A DNA stretch of 64,000 nt from Humibacter sp. RRB41 (lineage in GTDB: Bacteria; Actinomycetota; Actinomycetes; Actinomycetales; Microbacteriaceae), in the NCBI RefSeq assembly GCF_022761015.1, contig NZ_JAKWJQ010000004.1, positions 186,001 through 250,000 on the forward strand, in the 5' to 3' direction. Below, one piece after another: positions 1-8,101 of this stretch (within the stretch, counting starts at the first letter, position 1; each line of letters starts with the position of its first letter). The notes under the pieces were generated by a model that worked only from the letters and a program-made list of their open reading frames with translations, had not been told where the DNA came from and did not search any database. A program made the position numbers and the translations under genes.

Positions 1-129
1 CTCCTCGCGTCGCAGCCCTGGTGCGCGCCTGCGGGCACCCTGCGGCAGCCCGACGTCGGCCGGCTTCAGCTCGGCGCGACGGCGACGCAAGAACTCGGCG
101 AGGGCGGCGGCATCCATGTCTTCCATCAT
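1..129 (-). CDS. XRE-family (MmyB-like) transcriptional regulator, N-terminal part, cut by left edge
   Basis: Reading leftward from 129, 43 codons stay open to the window edge. The visible residues include FLRRRRAELKPADVGLP and end in RRRAPGLRREE. This is the characteristic start of MmyB-like helix-turn-helix regulators (LxxFLRxRRxxLxPxDVGLPxGxRRRTPGLRREEV). Met codons at 129, 126 and 117 are all possible starts. The gene diverges from the SDR oxidoreductase at 219, and this family commonly regulates an adjacent divergent oxidoreductase. The ligand-binding C-terminal domain lies outside the window. Confidence 0.8.
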   Translation of the reverse strand, partial: MMEDMDAAALAEFLRRRRAELKPADVGLPQGARRRAPGLRREE

Positions 130-218
130 CGCTGCCCGGCCTCACAGCAACCAGGGATCGCGGATCCCCCGATGAGTGCTCTCTGCCACGCTCGCCGTCG
201 GGCGACGACGCTGAAAAC

Positions 219-998
219 ATGCAGATCACCGGAAACACCATCTTCATCCCCGGCGCCACCAGCGGTATCGGCCTGGCACTGGCGCTCGCCCTCGAGGAGA
301 AAGGCAACACCGTCGTCATCGGCGGGCGCCGAACCGAGCTGCTTGCGAGCATCCGCTCCGAGCACCCTGGCATCGACACCGTCGGGATCGATACCACGGA
401 TGCCGCGAGCATCGACACTGCGGCAGCCCACGTTCTCGCCACCCACCCCGACCTCAACGTGCTGATCGCGATGGCCGGCATCATGCGCGCCGAGGACTGG
501 CACACGCCTACTGGATTCCTTGCCAGCGCTGAGGCGATAGTCACGACCAACCTGCTCGGGCCCATCCGCCTCATCGGCGCGTTCGTCGAACACCTGCAGA
601 CCCGGCCGGATGCCACGATCATGACGGTCTCGTCCGGACTCGCCTTCATCCCGCTGACGGTCACGCCGAGCTACAACGCCACGAAGGCCGCCATCCATAT
701 GCTCAGCGAGTCGCTGCGCCTGCAACTGGCAGACACAACGGTGCGCGTCACCGAACTGGTTCCGCCTGCGGTGCGCACCGAGCTGATGCCCGGCCAGCAC
801 GAGAGCGAATTCGCGATGCCGCTGGACGACTTCGTCGCCGAGGTCGTGCAGTTGATCGAGACCCAGCCGGATGCCCGCGAGCTGCTGGTGCAGAACGTCA
901 AGTTCCTGCGCCACGGCGAGGCCCGCGGCGACTACGACCAGGTGGTTGCGACGCTCAACCGGCTCGATCCGCACGGTGACGCCGAGCAGGTAGCCTGA
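219..998 (+). CDS. SDR family oxidoreductase (DltE-like)
   Basis: The protein has 259 residues and a classical short-chain dehydrogenase fold. The NAD(P) glycine motif GATSGIG lies at residues 12-18 and MAGIM stands in for the NNAG strand near 85. The catalytic Ser is in TVSSG (about 138) and the catalytic pair is YNATK (Tyr152, Lys156). The reading frame stays open upstream to position 21, but that part would overlap the divergent regulator and has no SDR similarity, so the ATG at 219 is preferred. The family includes the cytosolic DltE-type oxidoreductases; the substrate is unknown. Regulation by the divergent MmyB-like protein is inferred from position. Confidence 0.88.
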   Translation: MQITGNTIFIPGATSGIGLALALALEEKGNTVVIGGRRTELLASIRSEHPGIDTVGIDTTDAASIDTAAAHVLATHPDLNVLIAMAGIMRAEDWHTPTGFLASAEAIVTTNLLGPIRLIGAFVEHLQTRPDATIMTVSSGLAFIPLTVTPSYNATKAAIHMLSESLRLQLADTTVRVTELVPPAVRTELMPGQHESEFAMPLDDFVAEVVQLIETQPDARELLVQNVKFLRHGEARGDYDQVVATLNRLDPHGDAEQVA

Positions 999-1018
999 TC
1001 CGTCGCCGCACCGCGCCC

Positions 1019-1864
1019 TCAGGCGGGCTCGGCGAAGTAGCGGTAAGCGGCGACCGGTGCGAACCCGAGCCGGTCGTAGAGTCTGCGCGCGGCGGCGTTC
1101 GAGGCCAGCACCTGCAACCACAGCCCTGTGACGCCGCGCTCGGCAGCGGCACGCGCAAGGGCGTCGATGACGGCGAGGGCGTGTCCGTTCCTGCGGGCAT
1201 CCGGTCGGGTGGCGAGGGCGAACAGGCCTCCCCACGGAACGCCTCGCTGCTCGACGAGAGCCAGCCTGCCGACGGATGCCGCACCCTCCTCGTCGCGAAC
1301 CGTCGCGTAAAGAGCCGGGCCGCCGGTGAGGATGCCGCGGGCGACGCCGCGCTGCGCAGCGCCGCCGCGCCCGTCCACCGACCACCACACGTCGAGCCAC
1401 TCGTCGTCGAGCGTGTCCGTGACGACTACGCGGCCGCCGGCGGATGCGCGCGAGCCCAGAGCCCGCACGAGGGTCGCGAGGTCCACGGCGAGCACGAGCG
1501 TCTCGTTGCGCGGTGTGTATCCGCGGGCCACGAGCGCCTCGCCGAGCACAACATCGTCGTCGGACAGTTGGAACAGCGGCGGCAGGCTCTGCGCGCGGTA
1601 GAGCCTCTCGGCAGCGTCGATCGCTGCTTCGACATCGTCCACGCGGCCGGCCGGGTACACGGAGTTGGCGCGCTGCGTCACGCCGCTCGCGAACCGGGCG
1701 ACCCAGCTCGCGGCATCCGTGCGACGGGCACTCGTGCCACCGACATCGGTGCCATCGAAATCTGTGCCATCGACATCCGTGCGCTCGATCGAGGGCCAGC
1801 CGGCGTCGGCGAGGGCTGCGAAGTCCGTGTCGGCCGGCCACGGCAGGGCGGTGGGAACGGGCAT
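1019..1864 (-). CDS. GNAT family N-acetyltransferase
   Basis: The protein has 281 residues. The C-terminal 90 or so form a GNAT domain: a strand ending LFALATRPDARRNGHA gives the acetyl-CoA pyrophosphate-binding motif A, and NAAARRLYDRLGF is the usual motif B near the end. The N-terminal half is a degenerate GNAT-like region with no clear motif. Residues 29-43 are a small DGT(D) repeat (see 1736-1780). On the minus strand TAGCGT lies 6 bases before the ATG, so the mRNA is probably leaderless. It converges with the SDR gene. The acceptor substrate cannot be deduced. Confidence 0.85.
   Translation of the reverse strand: MPVPTALPWPADTDFAALADAGWPSIERTDVDGTDFDGTDVGGTSARRTDAASWVARFASGVTQRANSVYPAGRVDDVEAAIDAAERLYRAQSLPPLFQLSDDDVVLGEALVARGYTPRNETLVLAVDLATLVRALGSRASAGGRVVVTDTLDDEWLDVWWSVDGRGGAAQRGVARGILTGGPALYATVRDEEGAASVGRLALVEQRGVPWGGLFALATRPDARRNGHALAVIDALARAAAERGVTGLWLQVLASNAAARRLYDRLGFAPVAAYRYFAEPA
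1736..1780 (-). repeat. Three tandem 15-bp degenerate units inside the GNAT gene
   Basis: On the plus strand the units read gccaccgacatcggt, gccatcgaaatctgt and gccatcgacatccgt. They encode TD(V/F)(D/G)G three times in the acetyltransferase N-terminal region. The period is a multiple of three, so copy-number change keeps the frame. Confidence 0.8.
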
Positions 1865-2013
1865 CCACCAACGCTAACCGACCGTCGCGTGCCCTTGTCA
1901 ACTGCCGGCGGACCGTGCAAAGGTGGTCACGGTCGCCACCCCCTAACAGGGGTCGGAAACCATGGGGGCGGCCGTTCCCCACGGCCTGTTGGGGCTGAAC
2001 ACCGAGGAGCGGC

Positions 2014-3102
2014 ATGTCTGAGGGCTACATCGTGGGATCCGGGCTGAATGGAACCGGCCGCTACCCGCGCTCCCTGACGCGGAAGGCGACAGGGGACAGC
2101 CGTGCATGGGGCTGGGGACTCTGGCTTCTGTTCGGCATCGCGTGCGGCGGCATCGGCCTGTTGCCGTGGCTCCTGACGGGCATGTCGCTTTCGGTGAAGA
2201 ACGTCTGGGTGCAGGATGCCGGCGCATCGGAGGTATCGCCGGTGCTTCTTCCCCTCAGCCAGACCGCAGCCGTACGGTCCGTGGCGCTCATCGTCGTCGG
2301 GTCCGCGGCCGCTGGCATCCTGGCCCGTGCCCTGCACCGGCACTGGTCTGCAGGTGGATTCTGGGCTCTCGTCGGCGCCGTCGTGCTGGTGCAGCTCGGC
2401 GCGGCGGCGCAGTCCGTCGTCCTCGTGGTTCCGCAACTCGGCGACGGGACGGCATCCGTCGCATACCTCGCCGTCACGATCCTTGTGGTGCTGCTGGCGG
2501 TACTCGCGGGCGTTGCCGTGCTCACGTTGATCGCTCGCGCTCCTCGCGCAGGAGCCCTTCTCGGCATCGCGCTCGTCGCGTCTCCGTTCGCGCTGTGGAT
2601 CGCGCGATTCACCTCGCTCTACGTGCCGGGGGACCTTGACCCGATCGTGACCGAGGCGCTGCTGTGGGTGCCGGCTGCCGTCGTCGGCGTGGCCATCGTG
2701 TGGTGTGGAGTGAACACCTTCGGTCGGGTTCTGGCGGCGATCGTCGCCCTCGCGCTCCTGTGGGTCGGGTCGCCGCTCACGACAGCCCTGGGCGGGGCGT
2801 TGGGCTCCCGGATGCTGGTCAGCTCGTTCGCGGGCACGGTCCAGCACCTCGTCGACGTGATCCGCTCGGCTCTGTTCGAGGTGCACCCCGCTCTGCTTCC
2901 CCTCGGTGTCGCGATCGTGATCGCCATCGTCGGCTCAGTGCTGCGTGCGCTCATCGGCAGGGCACGGCGAGCACGCCGCGCGTCGTACGACGACTCCGAA
3001 CAGTACGACGTGGACGGGGACGGCACGGACCAGTACGACACGGCAGTGCTCTACGGCAACGCATCCTCGTTCGATGCACCGACGCAGCAGCTCGGTGTGT
3101 GA
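2014..3102 (+). CDS. Polytopic membrane protein of unknown function
   Basis: The protein has 362 residues and about eight hydrophobic segments, the first at roughly 33-58 and others spread to about 310. Arg-rich loops (GRARRARRAS) precede a soluble, Tyr/Asp-rich C-terminal tail containing DDSEQYDVDGDGTDQYDTA. GAGGAG lies 5 bases before the ATG. It is transcribed away from the GNAT gene and ends before the DAHP-synthase leader. No family is recognised. The acidic tail could be a cytoplasmic interaction surface, which is inference only. Confidence 0.75.
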   Translation: MSEGYIVGSGLNGTGRYPRSLTRKATGDSRAWGWGLWLLFGIACGGIGLLPWLLTGMSLSVKNVWVQDAGASEVSPVLLPLSQTAAVRSVALIVVGSAAAGILARALHRHWSAGGFWALVGAVVLVQLGAAAQSVVLVVPQLGDGTASVAYLAVTILVVLLAVLAGVAVLTLIARAPRAGALLGIALVASPFALWIARFTSLYVPGDLDPIVTEALLWVPAAVVGVAIVWCGVNTFGRVLAAIVALALLWVGSPLTTALGGALGSRMLVSSFAGTVQHLVDVIRSALFEVHPALLPLGVAIVIAIVGSVLRALIGRARRARRASYDDSEQYDVDGDGTDQYDTAVLYGNASSFDAPTQQLGV

Positions 3103-3137
3103 ACGGCTTCGCTCGCGGTCGCTGTCTGTTGGACCCT

Positions 3138-3167
3138 TTGGCGACGCTGCGCACAAGGTGCTAGCCT
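3138..3167 (+). promoter_or_regulatory. Promoter of the DAHP synthase leader transcript
   Basis: A TTGGCG box (3138-3143) and a TAGCCT box (3162-3167) are separated by 18 bp. The -10 box ends 7 bases before the leader-peptide ATG at 3175, so transcription would begin at or next to that ATG, giving a leaderless leader peptide. Predicted from sequence only. Confidence 0.55.
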
Positions 3168-3174
3168 CACCCGC

Positions 3175-3240
3175 ATGACAAACCGCTGGTATGCGTATTT
3201 CGCGTTGGCTCTGGAGGAGCCGACGGTCACGAAGCGCTGA
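3175..3240 (+). CDS. Aromatic-residue leader peptide upstream of DAHP synthase
   Basis: This 21-codon ORF contains the run RWYAYFA: one Trp, two Tyr and one Phe within five codons. It ends TVTKR-stop. It lies directly ahead of a DAHP synthase gene and inside an attenuator-like structure. The right half of the peptide codons (3205-3216) forms one arm of a perfect hairpin. Leader peptides of this kind sense charged aromatic tRNAs; comparable leaders have been reported ahead of DAHP synthase genes in corynebacteria. The coding call rests on composition and position, not on homology. Confidence 0.75.
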   Translation: MTNRWYAYFALALEEPTVTKR

Positions 3241-3262
3241 CCAGCACCTTCTCCAGAGCCAA
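3205..3262 (+). promoter_or_regulatory. Attenuator hairpin pairing leader codons with downstream RNA
   Basis: TTGGCTCTGGAG (3205-3216, within the leader ORF) is the exact reverse complement of CTCCAGAGCCAA (3251-3262). This 12-bp helix starts four bases after the Phe codon, so a ribosome stalled on the Trp/Tyr/Phe codons (3187-3201) would cover its 5' arm. The alternative antiterminator pairing partner was not identified by eye. Confidence 0.7.
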
Positions 3263-3264
3263 CG

Positions 3265-3292
3265 GGCAGGATCATCACGATCCTGCCTTTCG
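3265..3292 (+). terminator. Attenuator terminator hairpin before DAHP synthase
   Basis: GGCAGGATC (3265-3273) pairs perfectly with GATCCTGCC (3279-3287) around a 5-base loop, and TTTCGCC follows. It sits 2 bases after the leader hairpin and 80 bases before the DAHP synthase start. The U tract is short, which is common in high-GC organisms. Confidence 0.65.
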
Positions 3293-3370
3293 CCTTTAAC
3301 CGGCGGCTGGCACTGGGCACACAGGCGCTGAGCCTCTCGCCGGGAGACACGAACCCCACGAGAGGACACC

Positions 3371-4489
3371 ATGAACACCACGGCCAACACCAGGGTGACG
3401 GCGATCGAAGCGCTGCCGACGCCTGCGCACGTGAGAGCCGAGGCGCCGCTCGGCGCTGACGCCGCGGCGCTCGTCGAACGCAGCCGCCACGAGATCGAGG
3501 CCGTACTGCGCGGGGATGACCCGCGACTTCTCGTCGTCGTCGGTCCCTGCTCGGTACACGATCCGGATGCCGCACTCGACTACGCCCGCCGACTCGCCAC
3601 GCTCGCGCACGAGCACCGCGACGACCTGCTGATCGTGATGCGCGTGTACTTCGAGAAGCCGCGCTCCACGGGCGGCTGGAAGGGGCTCATCAACGACCCG
3701 CACCTCGACGGCACCCACCGCGTCACCGACGGCCTGCGCATGGCGCGCAGGCTGCTGATCGACATCCTCGACCTCGGCCTGCCCGTCGGTTGCGAGTTCC
3801 TCGAGCCGACCAGCCCGCAGTACATCGCGGATGCCGTCAGCTGGGGCGCGATCGGCGCCCGCACCACCGAGAGCCAGATCCACCGCCAGCTGGCCAGCGG
3901 GCTCTCGATGCCGATCGGCTTCAAGAACGCCACCGACGGCGACGTTCAGGTAGCCGTCGACGGCTGCACTGTCGCCGGGCAGAGGCACGTGTTCTTCGGC
4001 GTGACCGACGACGGCAAAGCCGCACTCGTGTCAACGAGCGGCAACGACGCGGCACACATCATCCTTCGTGGCGGGAGGAGCGCCCCGAACTACGACTCGG
4101 CGAGCGTGGCGGATGCCGCGGGCCTGCTCGCGCGCGCCGGACTCACCCCTCGCGTGGTCGTCGACGCGAGCCACGGCAACAGCGGCAAGAGCCACGTACG
4201 TCAGGCATCCGTGTTGCGCGAGCTCTCCGAGCAGGTGCGCGCGGGTGAGCCGATCGCCGGAGTGATGGCGGAGAGCTTCCTCGTGCCAGGCAACCAGTCG
4301 CTCACGGAGGCCGGACGCGACGCACTCGTCTACGGGCAGAGCATCACGGATGCCTGCATCGGCTGGGACGACACGGCGACCGTGCTGCGCGACCTCGCCG
4401 CAGCCGCGAATGCTCGCGCCGGCTCCCGCGTCCCTGCACCCCGGCTGCGCCAGGTCGGCACTCGTGCGCCGGACAAGGTTGCGCAATAG
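3371..4489 (+). CDS. 3-deoxy-7-phosphoheptulonate (DAHP) synthase, class I AroF/AroG/AroH type
   Basis: This enzyme condenses phosphoenolpyruvate with erythrose 4-phosphate, the first step of the shikimate pathway. The protein has 372 residues, about the usual class I length. It carries LVVVGPCSVHDP, RVYFEKPRSTGGWKGLINDP, GARTTESQ and VVVDASHGNSGKS, which include the PEP-binding and metal-binding residues. The 35-40 residue N-terminal extension is typical of feedback-sensitive forms. Expression is probably controlled by the leader peptide and terminator upstream. Which isozyme letter applies cannot be told from sequence. It is a single-gene unit. Confidence 0.95.
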   Translation: MNTTANTRVTAIEALPTPAHVRAEAPLGADAAALVERSRHEIEAVLRGDDPRLLVVVGPCSVHDPDAALDYARRLATLAHEHRDDLLIVMRVYFEKPRSTGGWKGLINDPHLDGTHRVTDGLRMARRLLIDILDLGLPVGCEFLEPTSPQYIADAVSWGAIGARTTESQIHRQLASGLSMPIGFKNATDGDVQVAVDGCTVAGQRHVFFGVTDDGKAALVSTSGNDAAHIILRGGRSAPNYDSASVADAAGLLARAGLTPRVVVDASHGNSGKSHVRQASVLRELSEQVRAGEPIAGVMAESFLVPGNQSLTEAGRDALVYGQSITDACIGWDDTATVLRDLAAAANARAGSRVPAPRLRQVGTRAPDKVAQ

Positions 4490-4544
4490 TGCCGCCGCGG
4501 CGCGATCAGCGGCAGGCAGCCGCAGCTGGTCGCGCCCCGCCGGC

Positions 4545-5282
4545 TCAAATGGACAGTGACCGCGGCGGTTCCGGGTACCCGCGAACCTCGTGGTGCAGCC
4601 GCTCCATGGTCGCGTCGAGGTGGGCGGCCGTCTCGGCGGCCTCGGTCAGCCCTTCGATGAGGTGCTTCGGAACCTGCCGGTCGTACTTGTAATACGTCTT
4701 GTGCTCGAGGCTCGCCCAGAAGTCCATGGCGATGGTGCGGAACTGCACTTCGACCCGCACCTGCTGCGGCCCGCTCGAAAGGAAGACGGGTACCTCGAGA
4801 ATGACGTGCAGGCTGCGATATCCGTTGGGCTTCGGGTGCGCGATGTAGTCCTTCACTTCGAGCACCGTGATGTCGTCCTGCGAGGTGAGCATCTCGAAGA
4901 TGCGGTACACATCGCTGACGAAGCTGCAGATCACCCGAACGCCTGCGATGTCGGAGAGTCCGTCTTTGATGGCGTCGAGGTCGAGCGGGATGCCCTTCCT
5001 CGCCGCCTTCTCGAGCACGCCGTCGAGCGGCTTGACGCGGCACGCGATGTTCTCGATCGGGTTGTATCCGGCGGTGAAGTTGAATTCCTCGCGCAGGATC
5101 GTCAGCTTCGTCTCGACCTCGGAGACCCCGAACTTGTATCGCATCAGGAATCGGTTGATCTGATCCCGTAGCGCTGTCAGTTCTGCCACCGTGTTGCTGT
5201 CCGCGTGGTCGAGCAGTTCGACGGCACGGTCGCTCAGCAGGGGAGTGCCGGGTCTGGTCGGAAGCGGGTCGTCTTCACTCAC
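4545..5282 (-). CDS. Small alarmone synthetase (RelQ/YjbM-like GTP pyrophosphokinase family)
   Basis: The protein has 245 residues and contains only the RelA/SpoT synthetase domain, with no HD hydrolase and no TGS or ACT domain. Diagnostic segments are KLTILREEF, DIAGVRVIC, HPKPNGYRSLHVI and EVQFRTIAMDFWASLEHK, including the conserved substrate-binding His and Glu. Members transfer pyrophosphate from ATP to GTP or GDP to make (p)ppGpp. The start is the GTG at 5282, with an AAGG just upstream. It is separated from the MarR gene by 78 bp on the same strand. Confidence 0.93.
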   Translation of the reverse strand: MSEDDPLPTRPGTPLLSDRAVELLDHADSNTVAELTALRDQINRFLMRYKFGVSEVETKLTILREEFNFTAGYNPIENIACRVKPLDGVLEKAARKGIPLDLDAIKDGLSDIAGVRVICSFVSDVYRIFEMLTSQDDITVLEVKDYIAHPKPNGYRSLHVILEVPVFLSSGPQQVRVEVQFRTIAMDFWASLEHKTYYKYDRQVPKHLIEGLTEAAETAAHLDATMERLHHEVRGYPEPPRSLSI

Positions 5283-5360
5283 CCTTCGAAGCTATCGGCC
5301 GTGTCTTGGCAAACGGTGTGCACGATTGAGGGCTCTCTGGTGTCTGGCGCGCAGGACAAC

Positions 5361-5855
5361 TCAGTCGAAGTCAAGGCTGAGCTTGCGCAGGAGCCCGGCG
5401 AGTCTCGTCTGATCCCCGGGCGCCAGTGTTCGCAGCAACTCCGCCTCGGCGTCGACGAGGCGGGTGATCGCGGCATCCACCCTCGTCAATCCCTGGGAGG
5501 TCATGCGCACCAGGATGCCGCGCCCGTCGTTCGGGTCGGTCTGCCGCTCGACGAGGCCGCGCTCGACGAGCCGATCGATGCGGTTGGTCATCGTGCCGCT
5601 GGAGACCAGGGTCTGCGTGAGCAGAGCTTTGGGACTGAGTCGATACGGCGTGCCGGCCCTGCGCAGTGCCGAGAGCACGTCGAACTCCCACGATTGCAGC
5701 TCGGAGCGGCCGAACGCGCCCCGACGGGCGCGGTCGAGGTGCCGGGAGAGCCTGTCGACCCGCGACAGCACCTGCAGCGGATCGAAGTCCAGGTCGGGTC
5801 GCTCGCGCACCCACGCGTCGACGATCCTGTCGACTTCGTCAGCGTGCTCGGCCAT
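5361..5855 (-). CDS. MarR family transcriptional regulator
   Basis: The protein has 164 residues with a winged helix-turn-helix core: SPKALLTQTLVSSGTMTNRIDRLVERGLVER is the recognition region and DPNDGRGILVRMT is the wing. The frame is open further upstream, but that part is Arg-rich and unlike the family. The ATG at 5855 is preferred because GATAAT lies exactly 6 bases upstream (5862-5867), implying a leaderless mRNA. It diverges from the DUF1801 gene at 5997. The ligand and regulon are unknown. Confidence 0.88.
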   Translation of the reverse strand: MAEHADEVDRIVDAWVRERPDLDFDPLQVLSRVDRLSRHLDRARRGAFGRSELQSWEFDVLSALRRAGTPYRLSPKALLTQTLVSSGTMTNRIDRLVERGLVERQTDPNDGRGILVRMTSQGLTRVDAAITRLVDAEAELLRTLAPGDQTRLAGLLRKLSLDFD

Positions 5856-5996
5856 CCCCCCATTATCCGTTGGCGCGGGTCTGGGCGGCACAGGTGCCGT
5901 GCGACACCGCCGCCGGATCGCGCAGTTTCGGAGAAGTCGCCGGCGACGGTAGCTGCCTAGCATGAGGAAATCCCATTACAGACAGGAGCTGAGACC

Positions 5997-6449
5997 ATGG
6001 CCGAGACGAAGAAGACCTCGACGAAACCGCAGTTCTCGACCGAGGAACGTGCGGCGATGAGGGAGTACACAGATGAGCTGAAGCGCACCGCCAAGCGTGG
6101 TGGCAAGACGACCAGGGAGGACGGCGAGCGCGACCTGTTGGAGAAGGTCGCCGGGATGCCGGAACCGGATCGCTCGATGGCTCAGCGGGTTCACGAGATC
6201 ATCAGCCAGGCGGCGCCCGAGCTCGTCCCGAAGACCTGGTACGGCATGCCGGCGTATGCGATCGGGAAAGATACCATCTGCTTCTTCCAACCGGCGGGCA
6301 AATTCAAGGCGCGGTATTCGACGCTCGGCTTCAACGACAAGGCGAAGCTCGACGACGGGGAGCTCTGGCCGACCTCGTTCGCCGTCACGGAGTTGACACC
6401 GGAGGTCGAGAAGCGCATCGCTGAACTGGTGCGGCGCGCCGTCGATTGA
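5997..6449 (+). CDS. DUF1801 domain protein (YdhG/iron-chaperone-like fold)
   Basis: The protein has 150 residues. An N-terminal Lys/Arg-rich stretch (KRTAKRGGKTTREDGERD) is followed by the DUF1801 core from about residue 60: RVHEIISQAAPELVPKTWYGMPAYA, then CFFQPAGKFKARYSTLGF. AGGAG is placed well before the ATG. DUF1801 includes YdhG/YdeI-like proteins linked to metal handling and antimicrobial-peptide resistance, but the biochemical role here is unknown. Its neighbour MarR is divergent and may regulate it. Confidence 0.8.
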   Translation: MAETKKTSTKPQFSTEERAAMREYTDELKRTAKRGGKTTREDGERDLLEKVAGMPEPDRSMAQRVHEIISQAAPELVPKTWYGMPAYAIGKDTICFFQPAGKFKARYSTLGFNDKAKLDDGELWPTSFAVTELTPEVEKRIAELVRRAVD

Positions 6450-6511
6450 CGTGGCGGGCGGTGCCGGAATGCGCGGGCATCCGCTGCTCTCTGGCAGACT
6501 GGAGGGCGCGA

Positions 6512-6583
6512 TCCGCCGTAGTGTAATGGCAGCACGACAGCCTTTGGAGCTGTTAAGTCCAGGTTCGAGTCCTGGCGGCGGAG
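6512..6583 (+). tRNA. tRNA-Gln (anticodon TTG)
   Basis: This is a 72-nt cloverleaf. The acceptor arms TCCGCCG (6512-6518) and CGGCGGA (6576-6582) pair, with discriminator G6583. The anticodon stem is ACAGC/GCTGT with loop CTTTGGA, placing TTG at 6544-6546. The T arm contains GGTTCGAGTCC. CCA is not encoded. It lies just before glmU, a frequent placement in actinobacteria. Confidence 0.95.
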
Positions 6584-6637
6584 CTTTCGTGGGTCGCATC
6601 GGTCGGCGGATCGGGCTCGGTCGGGAATACTGTTACG

Positions 6638-8101
6638 GTGACCGATCCGAACCTCGCCATCATCGTGCTCGCCGCCGGCCAGGGCACCCGCATGAAGTCG
6701 TCGACCCCCAAGCTGTTGCACGAGCTGGCGGGTGCGCCGATCGTCAGCCATGTGCTCGCGACGGCCGAGGCGCTCGATCCGTCCGTCGTGCTCGCCGTGG
6801 TGCGGCACGAACGCGATCGTGTCAGCGACGTGATCACCGCCGCGGTTCCGCACGCCGTGATCATCGACCAGGATCACGTTCCCGGCACGGGCAGAGCGGT
6901 GGAGCAGGCGATCCACGATCTGCCGGACGGCTTCACCGGCGAGGTGCTCGTGCTCAACGGCGACGTTCCGTTGCTGGATGCCGACACCCTGCGCGACCTC
7001 GTCGAGCGCCACCGCAGCAGCGGAGCGGCGGCCACCGTGCTGAGCAGCGTCGTGCAGGATGCTTCCGGTTACGGCCGCATCGTGCGCGTCTCCGACGGCG
7101 CGTTCGACCGCATCGTCGAGCACAACGACGCGACGGCCGCGGAGCTCGCCATCGACGAGATCAACGCGGGCATCTACGTCTTCGGCGTCGGCGCGCTGCG
7201 CGACCAGTTGGCGAACCTCAGCACCGACAACGCGCAGGGCGAGAAGTACCTCACCGACGTGATCGAGCTCCTGCGTCGCGCGGGCAGCGACGTGAGCGCC
7301 GTGCCGGTCACCGACTCGTGGAAGGCCGAGGGCATCAACGATCGCGCCCAGCTCAGTGAGGCGGCCGCGAGGCTCAATGCGCTCATCGTCCGCGGCTGGC
7401 AGCTGAACGGCGTCACGGTGCAAGACCCAGCCACCACGTGGATCGACCTCACCGTCACGCTGCAGAACGACGTGACGATTCTGCCTGGCACGCAGCTCAA
7501 GGGCGCGACGACCGTGGCGAGGGATGCCGTGGTCGGCCCCGACACCACCCTCGTCGACTGCGAGGTCGGCGAAGGTGCGACCGTGAAGCGCACGGACGCG
7601 ACGCTCGCGGTGATCGGTGCTCGGGCATCCGTCGGACCGTTCTCGTATCTGCGGCCAGGGGCGGTTCTCGACGAGAACGGCAAGATCGGCACGTTCGTCG
7701 AGGTGAAGAACTCGCACATCGGCGCCGGCAGCAAGGTGCCACACCTCAGCTACATCGGCGACACGACGATCGGCCGTCGTGTCAACCTCGGCGCCGGAGC
7801 GATCACGGCGAACTACGACGACCTCGCCAAGCACCGCACCGAAATCGGCGACGAGGTGCACACGGGCTCGCACAACGTCTTCGTTGCGCCCGTTAGGATC
7901 GGAGACGGCGCGAAAACCGGAGCCGGAGCCGTCGTCCGCAAGGATGTCCCCGCCGGCGCCCTGGCACTCAGCGTCGCCCCTCAGCGCAACATCGAGGGAT
8001 GGGTCGAGAAGAACCGACCGGGGACGGGGGCGGCGGGTGTCGCTGCTCAGGCCCGGTCCGCACAGAAAGCGGACGATGGGACGCAAGGACAAGACGGTTG
8101 A
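6638..8101 (+). CDS. glmU: Bifunctional GlmU (glucosamine-1-P acetyltransferase / GlcNAc-1-P uridyltransferase)
   Basis: GlmU makes UDP-N-acetylglucosamine for peptidoglycan in the cytoplasm. The protein has 487 residues. The N-terminal nucleotidyltransferase motif is LAAGQGTRMKSSTPKLLHEL (residues 11-30), and the C-terminal half is a left-handed beta-helix of hexapeptide repeats, with the catalytic-loop segment SYIGDTTIGRRVNLGAGAITANYD. The GTG start at 6638 has AATACT 6 bases upstream. The acidic and Ala-rich C-terminal tail overlaps the prs start by 26 nt, so the two genes are co-transcribed. Confidence 0.97.
   Translation: MTDPNLAIIVLAAGQGTRMKSSTPKLLHELAGAPIVSHVLATAEALDPSVVLAVVRHERDRVSDVITAAVPHAVIIDQDHVPGTGRAVEQAIHDLPDGFTGEVLVLNGDVPLLDADTLRDLVERHRSSGAAATVLSSVVQDASGYGRIVRVSDGAFDRIVEHNDATAAELAIDEINAGIYVFGVGALRDQLANLSTDNAQGEKYLTDVIELLRRAGSDVSAVPVTDSWKAEGINDRAQLSEAAARLNALIVRGWQLNGVTVQDPATTWIDLTVTLQNDVTILPGTQLKGATTVARDAVVGPDTTLVDCEVGEGATVKRTDATLAVIGARASVGPFSYLRPGAVLDENGKIGTFVEVKNSHIGAGSKVPHLSYIGDTTIGRRVNLGAGAITANYDDLAKHRTEIGDEVHTGSHNVFVAPVRIGDGAKTGAGAVVRKDVPAGALALSVAPQRNIEGWVEKNRPGTGAAGVAAQARSAQKADDGTQGQDG

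Noticed and set aside
1-129. Frameshift in the XRE regulator
   Set aside because: An apparent shift came from a misread; the strand reads cleanly through to RRRAPGLRREE.
126-2015. Minus-strand 629-codon open frame
   Set aside because: It overlaps the SDR gene in antisense and the GNAT gene in another frame; composition is Arg/Ala-rich as expected for GC-rich shadow frames.
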